Part shown: positions 1 through 7,826 of the stretch, one piece after another
Numbering within the stretch: position 1 is the stretch's first letter
Layout: each line of letters opens with the position of its first letter
DNA from: Desulfobacterales bacterium
Lineage (GTDB): Bacteria; Desulfobacterota; Desulfobacteria; Desulfobacterales; Desulfosalsimonadaceae
Assembly: GCA_029933295.1 (NCBI GenBank)
Contig: JAOZOL010000003.1
Location: 12,441 to 30,267, forward strand
Length of the DNA stretch: 17,827 nucleotides
Reading direction: 5' to 3'
Notes under the pieces: model-generated
Told to the model about the DNA's origin: nothing
What the model saw: the letters and a program-made list of their open reading frames with translations, nothing else
Databases searched by the model: none
Program-made: the position numbers and the translations under genes

Positions 1-927
1 ATGATCAATATTTTCTATGAAATATTAATATTTTTTTCACAACGATGCGGGATCTGGATTTTTTACATTGCTTCCTGGATTATTGCCACGGGATATTTTT
101 TTATGTTCCCGACAAGGGTTTGCATAAGCGTACGCTTTTATCGCGCACTTTTCCCATTCCGCTCTGCATCCTATCATATTCTATGCGCATGGAGACAGTT
201 CCATCGGTTTACCCATTTATATATTGATCGGTATTTGCTTCACCATACGAATCGGATTACTTATTCAACACAAGGATGGGATTACCTTGAAAAAGCCGTT
301 AGACAAAAAACAGGTGGCATTCTGTTGATGTCACATATTGGAAACTGGGAAGTTGCGGCACAACTATTACGGGCAAGGTCTGTCCCTTTGATGCTGTATA
401 TGGGGGAAAAAAATAAAGAACAGATTGAAGGCACGCAAAAAGAAAACTTGAAAAAAAAGGGCATTCAAGTCGTTGCTGTCGCGCAGGGAAACAGTTCTCC
501 TGTCGATATTTTAGAAGCCATTAAATTTCTCAAACAGGGGGGAATAATTTCCATGACCGGCGATCGTCTCTGGTCATTGCAGCAAAAAACCATCCAGACA
601 ACTTTCTTAAACCATGAAATCACAATTCCTGAGGCACCTCATGCAATAGCTGTTTTAACCGGTGTCCCCCTTTTCGTTTTTTTTGCTTTTCGCACCGGGC
701 TGCATAAATATCATGTTGTGCTTAAGCCTCCCATTTTATTAAAAGCAAACTCCCGGCGTGACCGGAAAAAAACCATTAATATGTCAGCACAAAAATATGC
801 CCGTATCCTTGAAGCAGCTGTTTTCAAATATCCGGTGGAGTGGTATCATTTTGAGCCCTTTCTTGGCCCCGTGATTCGTCCTAAGTCAAAGGAATACGGG
901 TGCGAAAAAATTAATGCAACAGATTAG
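1..927 (+). CDS. LpxL/HtrB-like lysophospholipid acyltransferase
   Basis: Membrane-associated acyltransferase of the lipid A/lysophospholipid acyltransferase superfamily, expected to move an acyl group from an acyl-ACP or acyl-CoA onto a lipid hydroxyl at the inner membrane. The N-terminus (about residues 1-40) is hydrophobic and anchor-like. The catalytic H-X4-D/E box is SHIGNWE at residues 111-117 (His112, Glu117), and a GDR segment follows at 187-189, as usual in the family. At 308 aa the length is normal. The ATG is the first base of the window, so no ribosome binding site can be seen and a longer N-terminus cannot be excluded. It heads an operon of ACP, KS and dehydratase genes. Aryl-polyene clusters carry a similar acyltransferase, so I infer that it attaches the cluster product to a membrane lipid. 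Family call is firm; substrate is unknown. Confidence 0.85.
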   Translation: MINIFYEILIFFSQRCGIWIFYIASWIIATGYFFMFPTRVCISVRFYRALFPFRSASYHILCAWRQFHRFTHLYIDRYLLHHTNRITYSTQGWDYLEKAVRQKTGGILLMSHIGNWEVAAQLLRARSVPLMLYMGEKNKEQIEGTQKENLKKKGIQVVAVAQGNSSPVDILEAIKFLKQGGIISMTGDRLWSLQQKTIQTTFLNHEITIPEAPHAIAVLTGVPLFVFFAFRTGLHKYHVVLKPPILLKANSRRDRKKTINMSAQKYARILEAAVFKYPVEWYHFEPFLGPVIRPKSKEYGCEKINATD

Positions 928-975
928 CCAGGCTATCCAAAACAATAAATATTTTCAATAAAAACAATCGAATAA

Positions 976-1116
976 AATTTATTGAATAAAATAAAAAAAG
1001 GCTCTATATATGGAAAAAAATCAAACAGTATCGATGCCCTCGATATGAACGGAATGCTTGAGGCTGAACTTGATATCGAGTATGTAATTAATTTTATATT
1101 GAAAACAAAAGAGTAA
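976..1116 (+). pseudogene. Possible decayed acyl carrier protein remnant
   Basis: Between the acyltransferase and the dehydratase lies a short open stretch whose translation looks like pieces of an ACP. It has SIDALDMNGMLEAELDI (bases 1027-1077), resembling the phosphopantetheine site (D-S-I/L-D-A-L) plus helix II, followed by an ACP-like last helix (EYVINFILKTKE) and the stop at 1114-1116. A plausible SD (AAAAGG near 996-1001) and an ATG at 1010 precede it in another frame; that frame reads MEKNQTVSMPSI and stops. The N-terminal half and the helix III region are missing. The simplest reading is an ACP shortened by deletion and frameshift next to the intact ACP at 1507. It could instead be a chance resemblance, or a 42-44 residue peptide from a TTG start (982). 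Tentative. Confidence 0.35.
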
Positions 1117-1129
1117 TTTAATCCAAAAC

Positions 1130-1486
1130 ATGAAATGGTATTTAATAAAAAAAACCACAGCCCCGTCGGGAAAAATTTTAGCAACCGTGACTGTTCCGGC
1201 CAATTCTCCCTGGTTTTCAGGTCATTTTCCGGGCAACCCTATTCTTCCGGCCATTGCTCAAATTTCTATTGTATTTGATATGATACGCCAGGCCATTAAA
1301 AAACCGGTAATTCTTAAAGCATTTTCGCGGGTAAAATTTAGAAGAATTATTTTACCTGATGAGGAAATGGACATAACGGCATCTCGACTTGATCAAAAAA
1401 CAATGAATTATTCCTTCCAAATAATGGTTAACAAAGAAATTGCTTGTAAAGGTATGATGCACACAGATGTATCTGAGATATTATAA
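1130..1486 (+). CDS. FabZ/ApeI-like single-hotdog 3-hydroxyacyl-ACP dehydratase
   Basis: Small (118 aa) hotdog-fold protein of the FabA/FabZ-like group, expected to dehydrate 3-hydroxyacyl-ACP to enoyl-ACP in the cytosol. The diagnostic loop GHFPGNPILPAIAQ starts at residue 31 and contains the catalytic-type His32. The Glu that in FabZ sits about 14 residues after this His (in the VEAMAQ helix) is not there: the equivalent position is Ser46 in AQISIVFD. In this it resembles ApeI-type thioester dehydrases of aryl-polyene clusters more than housekeeping FabZ. There is no clear SD before the ATG, which suggests translational coupling to whatever was once translated just upstream. The gene ends 20 bases before the ACP. 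The fold call is good; activity is less certain. Confidence 0.8.
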   Translation: MKWYLIKKTTAPSGKILATVTVPANSPWFSGHFPGNPILPAIAQISIVFDMIRQAIKKPVILKAFSRVKFRRIILPDEEMDITASRLDQKTMNYSFQIMVNKEIACKGMMHTDVSEIL

Positions 1487-1506
1487 TTTTAGGTAAAGGA
1501 GAAACC

Positions 1507-1779
1507 ATGCAACACGAGAATCAATTCCAGGAGACTATCCTGGCAGTAGCAAAAATTTTAATTGACGAATTAAGATTAGAAGATGTAACTCCGGAAACAT
1601 TTGATCCTGATATCAATCTGGTGGATGAAGTGGGGATCGACAGTATGGACCTGGCAACGGTTGCGCTTGTTCTTCAAGATGAATATGGAATAACTATTGA
1701 CGAAGAAGATTATCCCAAATTACAATCGATCCGCCTTATTGCAGAATATATCCAGCAACTTTTAACCATGGAGACATGA
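1507..1779 (+). CDS. Acyl carrier protein
   Basis: Acidic 90-residue ACP that would carry intermediates as a phosphopantetheine thioester between the KS, dehydratase, radical SAM and thioesterase proteins of this operon. The attachment motif is GIDSMDLATVALVLQDEYGI with Ser46 as the modified residue; helices I-IV are all represented and the length is standard. A strong SD (AAAGGAG, 1495-1501) precedes the ATG at 1507. The spacing to the neighbours (20 bases upstream, about 35 downstream) fits one transcript. It is probably dedicated to the cluster rather than the housekeeping AcpP, because it is not next to fabF/fabD/fabG-type genes. Confidence 0.92.
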   Translation: MQHENQFQETILAVAKILIDELRLEDVTPETFDPDINLVDEVGIDSMDLATVALVLQDEYGITIDEEDYPKLQSIRLIAEYIQQLLTMET

Positions 1780-1816
1780 TTGAAAAAATTTCAAGACCTG
1801 ATGGGCAAGGATGGTT

Positions 1817-2914
1817 ATGAGTAACAAAGGACACAATCTTTCAGAAAAAAAACAGTCCGTTCAAAATTGGAAATTTTCTGATATTATTGCCATTCCTGAA
1901 ATCAAAAAAAGATGGGAGAAAGTCAGAAAATATTTTTTTCTGCGGGAATCAACCTATGATATGACCAACCGTTGCAACATTCAATGCGAAGGATGCTATT
2001 ATTACAAGGGGGATAAATCCATTGCAAAAGAGAATAATGATCCGCGCAAATGGCAACAATTGATGCTAAACGAGAAAAAAAGGGGGATCACCTATGTCGT
2101 GCTCGCCGGCGCGGAACCCTCCCTTGTGCCCGAGCTTTGTGAAATCTGTTTTCAAGAAATCTCTCACGGCTGCATTGCCACCAACGGATTAAAAAAAATA
2201 CCCGCATCGGTTGATTATCAAATACATATCTCCGTTTGGGGAAACGACCAGACCAGCCTGAAAACAAGAAACGCTAAAAACATGCTGGGCCGACAGATGG
2301 ATAATTACAAAAATGATCCCAGAGCTGTTTTTGTTTATACGTTTACCCGAAGCAATATTGATGAAATATATGAAGTAGTCGATTTCATAGCAAAAAATGA
2401 TGGTATTTTAACTTTTAACATGTTTTCAGCGCCTGTTGGATATGATGGCAAATTGCGCCACGACGATATTTCACTTATTAAAACAAGAAAAGCAATGCAG
2501 GAAATTTGCTCTCAATATCCTGAAAATATTTATTTTTCAGACTATAATATCGTCTGTCATACACACAAGCTGGGACTGCACAATTTATTTTCCTGTCCCT
2601 ATCCGAGAATGAATGCATCCACGGATGTCGGGCTTGGCCGCTCTTTCAGACAATATCGGGCAGACCTTACGTGGGACAGGAATATGGCCTGTTGTGTACC
2701 TGACACGGATTGCATCGATTGCCGCCATTATGCCGCCGGCAGTGCAGTGGTTACAGCCAGAATCTACCGGCACGCTATCGATCCGGAGCTGTTTTCTGCA
2801 TGGCTGGATTACGTGGATACCTATCTTGCCGTATGGGTAAGGGGATATGAAAAAGGCATCAATCTATGTTCCGGTTTGATCGCCCCGCCTGGACATGAAA
2901 TATTTGAACATTGA
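1817..2914 (+). CDS. Radical SAM protein, first of a tandem pair
   Basis: Radical S-adenosylmethionine enzyme. The cluster-binding CX3CX2C motif is in TNRCNIQCEGCYYY (Cys53, Cys57, Cys60, counting from the ATG at 1817). The SAM-binding GGE motif is altered to GAEP (98-101). Further shared elements are ATNGLKKIP and ISVWGN. The C-terminal third has a Cys group, CPYP (Cys260) then CC-X5-C-X2-C (Cys292, 293, 299, 302), which could ligate an auxiliary iron-sulfur cluster. I prefer ATG 1817 over the in-frame ATG 1811 because GGGCAAGG (1803-1810) is then about six bases upstream. The next gene is a clear paralogue. The reaction is not known; context suggests radical modification of an ACP-bound acyl chain or its lipid product. 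I do not recognise a characterised subfamily. Confidence 0.85.
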   Translation: MSNKGHNLSEKKQSVQNWKFSDIIAIPEIKKRWEKVRKYFFLRESTYDMTNRCNIQCEGCYYYKGDKSIAKENNDPRKWQQLMLNEKKRGITYVVLAGAEPSLVPELCEICFQEISHGCIATNGLKKIPASVDYQIHISVWGNDQTSLKTRNAKNMLGRQMDNYKNDPRAVFVYTFTRSNIDEIYEVVDFIAKNDGILTFNMFSAPVGYDGKLRHDDISLIKTRKAMQEICSQYPENIYFSDYNIVCHTHKLGLHNLFSCPYPRMNASTDVGLGRSFRQYRADLTWDRNMACCVPDTDCIDCRHYAAGSAVVTARIYRHAIDPELFSAWLDYVDTYLAVWVRGYEKGINLCSGLIAPPGHEIFEH

Positions 2915-2938
2915 GTATAAAGATATCTGGAGTATATA

Positions 2939-3937
2939 ATGAAAACTGTTAGTTCATTGCTTGATCGGGATTGGTTGGCACGTTATAAAAAAATTTCCAA
3001 ACTTAATATCCGCAGTTCAATTTATGATGTAACCAATAGATGTAACCTCAGATGTAAGGGCTGTTTTTTTTTCTCTTCAGGTGAAGATAAGGCAGCTAAA
3101 GAAGAAATGGATCCGGAAAAATGGGCGCAATTTATTGATTCGGAAAAAAAAAGAGGGGTGAACCTTGCGATTCTCATCGGCGGAGAACCGACTCTCTGTT
3201 TAGACAGAGTTGAAATGTTCTATAAACGGATACCCAGCTATTGTGCGACCAACGGATTGATTAAAATCCCGAGAGACCGCTTTCCGGACATGATAATCGG
3301 CATTTCCCTGTGGGGGGATGAAAAAGATGAAAAGCTCCTGCGCGGGAAAGATACCTTTTCCATTTCCAGTAAAAATTATGAGGGAGATCCTCATACGTAT
3401 TACCTTTACACAATAACCCCCAAACAAATCGGCAAAACAGAACACATTATAAAAAAAATCCGTAATGTCGGTCTCAAAGTACACATGCAACTTCTTTCAA
3501 ACGATGAAGGGGTAGATGGTTTTTTCTGGCAAAAAGAAGAATTAAAAGATCTTTGCGCAGAAATGGATGCGATGCTGGACGCCTATCCTGAGACAATAAT
3601 TTCTTCAAAATATTACCATAAAATAATTACAACAGGTAAAATGCTTGGAAGATCTTTTGGGTGGACCGAGTGCCCTTCTGTGACTGAATCGTTAGACAAT
3701 CGAAATCCGCAGCCAAAACGTTTGATTCATTTTGCCCGCTGGGCGGCGGATCTTAAGACCATGCATCGCTGCTGTACTTCAGCGACCAGGGATTGTTCGA
3801 CCTGTAAAGATGGTGCTGCGCATATGAGTTGGGTCATGGTGAACAAAAGAGCCCACATGCGTTCAACCGAAGATTTTCAAAATTGGATTGAAGTTTATGA
3901 AATGTTTGCAAAACTTTATCAGTTTATTCCATGGTAA
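2939..3937 (+). CDS. Radical SAM protein, second of a tandem pair
   Basis: 332-residue radical SAM enzyme, paralogous to the preceding gene. It carries TNRCNLRCKGCFFF (Cys35, Cys39, Cys42) for the [4Fe-4S] cluster and a canonical GGEP (81-84) for SAM binding. It shares EKKRG, ATNGLIKIP and ISLWGD with its neighbour. The C-terminal Cys set is also kept: ECP (Cys245), then CC-X6-C-X2-C (Cys278, 279, 286, 289). The SD TGGAG (2928-2932) lies six bases before the ATG. Its stop overlaps the start of the next gene in ATGGTAA, so it is translationally coupled to the ketosynthase. The coupling argues that it works directly with the fatty-acid/polyketide machinery. Substrate and chemistry cannot be read from the sequence; ring formation, C-C bond formation, methylation-like chemistry or desaturation are all possible. 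Confidence 0.87.
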   Translation: MKTVSSLLDRDWLARYKKISKLNIRSSIYDVTNRCNLRCKGCFFFSSGEDKAAKEEMDPEKWAQFIDSEKKRGVNLAILIGGEPTLCLDRVEMFYKRIPSYCATNGLIKIPRDRFPDMIIGISLWGDEKDEKLLRGKDTFSISSKNYEGDPHTYYLYTITPKQIGKTEHIIKKIRNVGLKVHMQLLSNDEGVDGFFWQKEELKDLCAEMDAMLDAYPETIISSKYYHKIITTGKMLGRSFGWTECPSVTESLDNRNPQPKRLIHFARWAADLKTMHRCCTSATRDCSTCKDGAAHMSWVMVNKRAHMRSTEDFQNWIEVYEMFAKLYQFIPW

Positions 3938-5202
3938 ATCCCTCCAAATCAATGGGTAACAAAAAAAGTGTAATTGTCGGATATGATGTTGTTTCGCCAC
4001 TTGGATCTAATCTGAAAATCCAATGGGAAAAGGCTGTTTGCGGAAAAAGCGGCATAGGTCCGCTAACCCGGTTTGAACTGTCCGATAATTTTCCCGTCCG
4101 CATAGCCGGAGAAGTTCCCGATATCGACACTTCACAATACCCATTTTTATCACCCCGTGAACTTGCTAACTGGAAATCACCGATTTTTAAATATGCGATG
4201 CTGGTTGTTTATCGCGCCCTTGAAATGAGCGGTATCAAAATCACCAAAAAATTATCCCCGCGTGTTGCCGTGACTTTTAGTTCCGCCGTTGGAGGACTGG
4301 ATGCCGTCCTTCATGCTGACAGACGAATGATGGCTAAAGGGAAACTGCCGCCGCCATATACAAATCCAAATTCATGTGTCAATATGGTAGGCGGTAAAAT
4401 TTCCATTTTAACCAATGCGACGGGACCAATCACCTCTACCATTACCGCATGTTCCACGGGAGCCACCTCCATGATTGTCGGTGCAATGCTTTTAGAAACC
4501 GGAAAGGCGGATGTTGCCATTTGCGGTGCCGTCGATTTCGCCATAATTGAGCCGCTTGTTGCGGGGTTTGCAACCATGAACGGTGCATATAAAACAAAAC
4601 CAAATCAGCCAAAAGAGCCGGCGCCTTTTGCAAGCAGGCCATTTTCAATTAATCGAAGGGGGTTTGTTATATCAGAAGGGGCGGGGTCTATTATTTTGGC
4701 CACACGGGAGTTTGCCGATGCCCATGGTTTAAATTATAATATTGGCCTGGCCGGCTGGGGAATGACCTCGGATGCCCATCATTTTGTCGCCCCCCATACA
4801 CCGACCGTGTCCCGCTGCATTGCCCAAAGCATTCATACTGCCGGGATTACCCCTGAAGATATTGATGCAATCAATGCACATGCCACTTCAACCCAAATCG
4901 GAGATACGGTTGAAGTTGAGGCATTGAACGAAATTTTCAAAAAAAGTATCCCCCCTGTAACCGCCAATAAATCTTTAATCGGTCATGCAATGGGGGCTTC
5001 CAGTGCAATTGAAATTATTTTTGCCATGGAAGGGATGAAGAGGGATACACTGCTGCCCACCATCAATTATCAGCCCGACCCAAAAATTCCGCTTGATTCC
5101 CTGCAAACGCGGCAATATAAGCTCAACCAGGAATTTGTTCTAAAAAATGCTTTTGGATTCGGTGGCTGCAATTCGTGTATTGTCTTGCAAAAAATAAATT
5201 AA
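3931..5202 (+). CDS. 3-oxoacyl-ACP synthase (FabF-like ketosynthase) 1
   Basis: Condensing enzyme of the FabF/type II PKS ketosynthase family, which elongates an acyl chain by decarboxylative Claisen condensation with malonyl-ACP. The full catalytic triad is visible: Cys174 in TACSTGA, His317 in NAHATST, and His352 in NKSLIGHAMGA. NAHATST is a departure from the usual NAHGTST. The C-terminal glycine-rich loop is GFGGCNSC, where most FabF proteins have GFGGTN. Length (423 aa) is normal. The ATG at 3931 overlaps the preceding stop (ATGGTAA) and lacks an SD, so coupling is likely; an internal ATG at 3952 would give a more usual KS N-terminus. With Cys in the active site it is a real KS and not a chain-length-factor partner. 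Confidence 0.92.
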   Translation: MVNPSKSMGNKKSVIVGYDVVSPLGSNLKIQWEKAVCGKSGIGPLTRFELSDNFPVRIAGEVPDIDTSQYPFLSPRELANWKSPIFKYAMLVVYRALEMSGIKITKKLSPRVAVTFSSAVGGLDAVLHADRRMMAKGKLPPPYTNPNSCVNMVGGKISILTNATGPITSTITACSTGATSMIVGAMLLETGKADVAICGAVDFAIIEPLVAGFATMNGAYKTKPNQPKEPAPFASRPFSINRRGFVISEGAGSIILATREFADAHGLNYNIGLAGWGMTSDAHHFVAPHTPTVSRCIAQSIHTAGITPEDIDAINAHATSTQIGDTVEVEALNEIFKKSIPPVTANKSLIGHAMGASSAIEIIFAMEGMKRDTLLPTINYQPDPKIPLDSLQTRQYKLNQEFVLKNAFGFGGCNSCIVLQKIN

Positions 5203-5218
5203 CCAAAATAAGGAACCT

Positions 5219-6484
5219 ATGAAAGCTCCTAAGAATAGACGCGTTTTTATAATCGGCTATGGCGCGGCAACGCCCCTAGGTCAAAATTTTGATAAAACAT
5301 GGAAGCGTGCAATAAAAGGTGAAACCGGTTTTACTAAAGTAACACGATGTAAGGTCGAATCGCTAAGTAATGTCGTTGGCCAGATACCTGATTGGGACCC
5401 CATGTCTTTTGATTTTGTGGATGGCAAGGAAGCGTACAACTGGAATGCGGATTTTATTATTCTGACCATGGCGGTTTGTCGTGAAGCACTGCAAAATTCA
5501 GGCTTGGAAATGGATACGGATATTAAATCAAGAACCGCGTGCCTGATCGGATCAGCTTTAAATGGCACGGATTCATTTCGAATTGCCATGGATAATTATA
5601 TCAACAAAGGGCCCTTAAAAATAAGCCCCTATCTTCTCCCAAACCTTTGTGCCAATCTTCCTTCGAGTAAAGCCGGCATACTATTGGGTTTCACCGGCCC
5701 GATTTTTTCCCCGCAAAGCGCCTGCGCATCCGGGAATCATGCCATTGGAATCGGAGCCCGGATGATCCGTGACGGTGATTGTGATTTTGCCCTTGCCGGC
5801 GGTGTGGATACCTGTATTCTGCCGGAAATTATCCATGGATTTGCAAACATGAATGCAACCATCAAAATCGACAAAAAAGATCGCGCATACAATGATCCGG
5901 CTCAGGCATCCAGGCCCTTTAGTGTCGACAGAAAAGGGATGGTTCTTTCAGAAGGGTGCGGGGTCCTGGTATTGGCCGCTGAAGAGATGCTAAAATCCTA
6001 CGGCCTCTCCCCTAAAGCAGAGGTGCTTGGGGTGGGCTGGACTTCAGATGCGTATCACTTTACCAAGCCTAATCCAGACACTATCATAAGAGCCTTAAGT
6101 GCGGCCATTGAAGATGCCGAGATAAGTCATGAAGATATTCAGTATATTAATGCACACGGAACATCCACTTCAAAAGGAGACAGCACTGAAATTGAATGCC
6201 TGAAAACGGTATTTGGGAAAAAGTTGAAAAATATTCCCATATCTTCAAACAAATCCCAAATAGGACATACGCTGGGGGCGTCTGCTGCAATTGAAGCCGC
6301 CTTAAGTATAGAAGGAATGCAGAATGGCTATATCCTTCCCACTGTTAACCATATACCGGATCCGAAATTAGATGATATCGACATCGTGCCGAATATTGCC
6401 CGCCGGCAAAATTATGACTGTTTTCTGTCTAATGCATTCGGCTTTGGCGGTACCAACTGCTGCATTTGTTTCAGAGGGATATAG
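5219..6484 (+). CDS. 3-oxoacyl-ACP synthase (FabF-like ketosynthase) 2
   Basis: Second FabF-like condensing enzyme (421 aa), about the same length as its neighbour but clearly diverged from it. The triad is intact: Cys169 in QSACASGN, His313 in NAHGTST, His350 in NKSQIGHTLGAS. The C-terminal loop is the usual GFGGTN. The SD AAGGAA (5210-5215) is followed by the ATG at 5219. Having two active-looking KS side by side suggests they handle different chain lengths or different steps, for instance starter condensation versus elongation, or that they form a heterodimer as in aryl-polyene clusters. The 3' end slightly precedes the thioesterase start and contains its SD. Confidence 0.92.
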   Translation: MKAPKNRRVFIIGYGAATPLGQNFDKTWKRAIKGETGFTKVTRCKVESLSNVVGQIPDWDPMSFDFVDGKEAYNWNADFIILTMAVCREALQNSGLEMDTDIKSRTACLIGSALNGTDSFRIAMDNYINKGPLKISPYLLPNLCANLPSSKAGILLGFTGPIFSPQSACASGNHAIGIGARMIRDGDCDFALAGGVDTCILPEIIHGFANMNATIKIDKKDRAYNDPAQASRPFSVDRKGMVLSEGCGVLVLAAEEMLKSYGLSPKAEVLGVGWTSDAYHFTKPNPDTIIRALSAAIEDAEISHEDIQYINAHGTSTSKGDSTEIECLKTVFGKKLKNIPISSNKSQIGHTLGASAAIEAALSIEGMQNGYILPTVNHIPDPKLDDIDIVPNIARRQNYDCFLSNAFGFGGTNCCICFRGI

Positions 6485-6486
6485 CC

Positions 6487-6966
6487 ATGAAACCCAAACC
6501 ATTCATACCGGAAAAATATAACAACGACGACAGATTTGTTAAAAACAAAGCAGACGGCCGCGTCTGGCATAGATGCCGGTATCGCACATTGTATGCGGAT
6601 ACAGACTGCTCCCAGCTTGTCTATCATTCAAATTATCTGCGCTATTTTGAATTCGGGCGGGCCTCTTTAATGCGGGATGTCGCCTACTCCTACAGGGAAA
6701 TTGAAGCAGACGGATATCTGTATCCGATTATTGAAATCGGGCTGAAATACTACAACCCATTATATTACGATGATCCCATGTGGATCCATACCCGTTTTTC
6801 AAAACTTGAAAGGGTTCGGCTTCAGTTTGATTATATTATCACCCATCCGAAAAGCCAGAAAATCATTTGCCATGGATTTACCAGGCACTGCGCAGTCAAT
6901 CTATCCGGAAAACCAGTGGCAATCGACGAAAAAACGGTCCATTTATGGAAAATGTTTCCAAAATAA
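6487..6966 (+). CDS. YbgC/4-hydroxybenzoyl-CoA thioesterase-like hotdog protein
   Basis: Hotdog-fold acyl thioesterase (159 aa) expected to hydrolyse an acyl- or aroyl-thioester (CoA or ACP). The signature YADTDCSQLVYHSNYLRYFE contains the catalytic-type Asp40 and the conserved VYHSNY segment (His47), as in YbgC (DTD..G.VYH..Y); the usual small/Gly residues after DTD are replaced by CSQ. I chose the ATG at 6487 because GAGGGA (6474-6479) lies seven bases upstream; a TTG further upstream in frame would overlap the KS end. Aryl-polyene clusters carry a similar thioesterase. A proof-reading or release role is inferred. It overlaps the next gene by 22 bases. Confidence 0.85.
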   Translation: MKPKPFIPEKYNNDDRFVKNKADGRVWHRCRYRTLYADTDCSQLVYHSNYLRYFEFGRASLMRDVAYSYREIEADGYLYPIIEIGLKYYNPLYYDDPMWIHTRFSKLERVRLQFDYIITHPKSQKIICHGFTRHCAVNLSGKPVAIDEKTVHLWKMFPK

Positions 6967-7826
6967 CCGATACAATCAAATTACCGCTTACAATCGATGT
7001 ACATCCATATTTAAGAGATCATCGTTTTTTAGGCAAGGCGGTTCTCCCCGCAGTCGAATCCTTGCAGCTCATGGCAGTATCCGTTGGAACAGTCCGTCCC
7101 GAGGTCAATATCCGTTTGCTGACGAATGCAACGTTTAAAAAATTTCTCTACATCCAACCGCAGGATAAACAAATCAATGCCTTTACCGAAATTGAAATGA
7201 CCACTGACGGACTGATTATTGCCAGATTGATCACCAGACATTGCTCCCCGCAAAAAGGCTTTACACGCGTAAAGGAACACGCTGTTGTTCACTTTAATGA
7301 CAACAAAAATCATAAAAACAGACCAATTGGGGCATTTGAATTAATTGAACCCGCCCCTGACAAATACAACAAGGATTGCATGGGCGTTTCCGCTGAAAAA
7401 ATCTATCGCGAACTTGTTCCGTTCGGCCATAGCTATCATAACCTTACCGGCAGCCTGAAACTTTTTAAAAAAGGAGCTGATGCAACCATTTGTGCTCCTG
7501 AATACCCTGCATCATCAAACCCGCTGGGTTCACCCTTTACACTGGATGCCTCATTTCATGCAGCATGTGTATGGGGACAACGCTATGGCAACATCGTAGG
7601 ATTCCCGGTGGGTTTTAAAAAACGGATCATTTTGAAACCGACACAACCGGGGCAAACCTATCAATGCCGGATCGTTGCCGTTAAAACCACCCCGGAAATG
7701 ATCAAATTTAATATCTGGATATATAATGAAAAAAATGAGCTTTTTGAATCAATACAGGGTGTTGAAATGAGAGATGTCAGCGCGGGAAGATTAAAACCTC
7801 CTGGCTGGCTGCATAAAAGCGGTTAA
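6945..7826 (+). CDS. Stand-alone PKS-type (double-hotdog) dehydratase
   Basis: A 293-residue protein that reads like an excised polyketide synthase dehydratase domain. The N-terminal hotdog has HPYLRDHRFLGKAVLPAVES with the HxxxGxxxxP motif (His26, Gly30, Pro35). The C-terminal hotdog has LDASFHAACVWGQ, matching the catalytic-Asp helix (Asp201, with His205 in the DxxxQ/H position). A segment IYRELVPFGHSYHNLTGS resembles the inter-hotdog region of PKS dehydratases (G..Y...F..L). It would dehydrate 3-hydroxyacyl-ACP to the trans-enoyl thioester. I chose ATG 6945, inside the thioesterase gene, because the motif-containing region starts right after it; no SD is evident and coupling is likely. Its stop overlaps that of the convergent ligase gene. 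Confidence 0.8.
   Translation: MENVSKITDTIKLPLTIDVHPYLRDHRFLGKAVLPAVESLQLMAVSVGTVRPEVNIRLLTNATFKKFLYIQPQDKQINAFTEIEMTTDGLIIARLITRHCSPQKGFTRVKEHAVVHFNDNKNHKNRPIGAFELIEPAPDKYNKDCMGVSAEKIYRELVPFGHSYHNLTGSLKLFKKGADATICAPEYPASSNPLGSPFTLDASFHAACVWGQRYGNIVGFPVGFKKRIILKPTQPGQTYQCRIVAVKTTPEMIKFNIWIYNEKNELFESIQGVEMRDVSAGRLKPPGWLHKSG

Noticed and set aside
966..992. AT-rich palindrome AATAAA-A-TTTATT and repeated GAATAAAAT as a terminator or repeat
   Set aside because: The stem has only A-T pairs and no GC-rich core; it is consistent with base composition alone.
933..1184. Minus-strand open frame of about 83 codons between the acyltransferase and the dehydratase
   Set aside because: It is very rich in Phe, Ile and Ser, as expected from the reverse of an A/T-rich stretch, overlaps the dehydratase start and has no recognisable motif.
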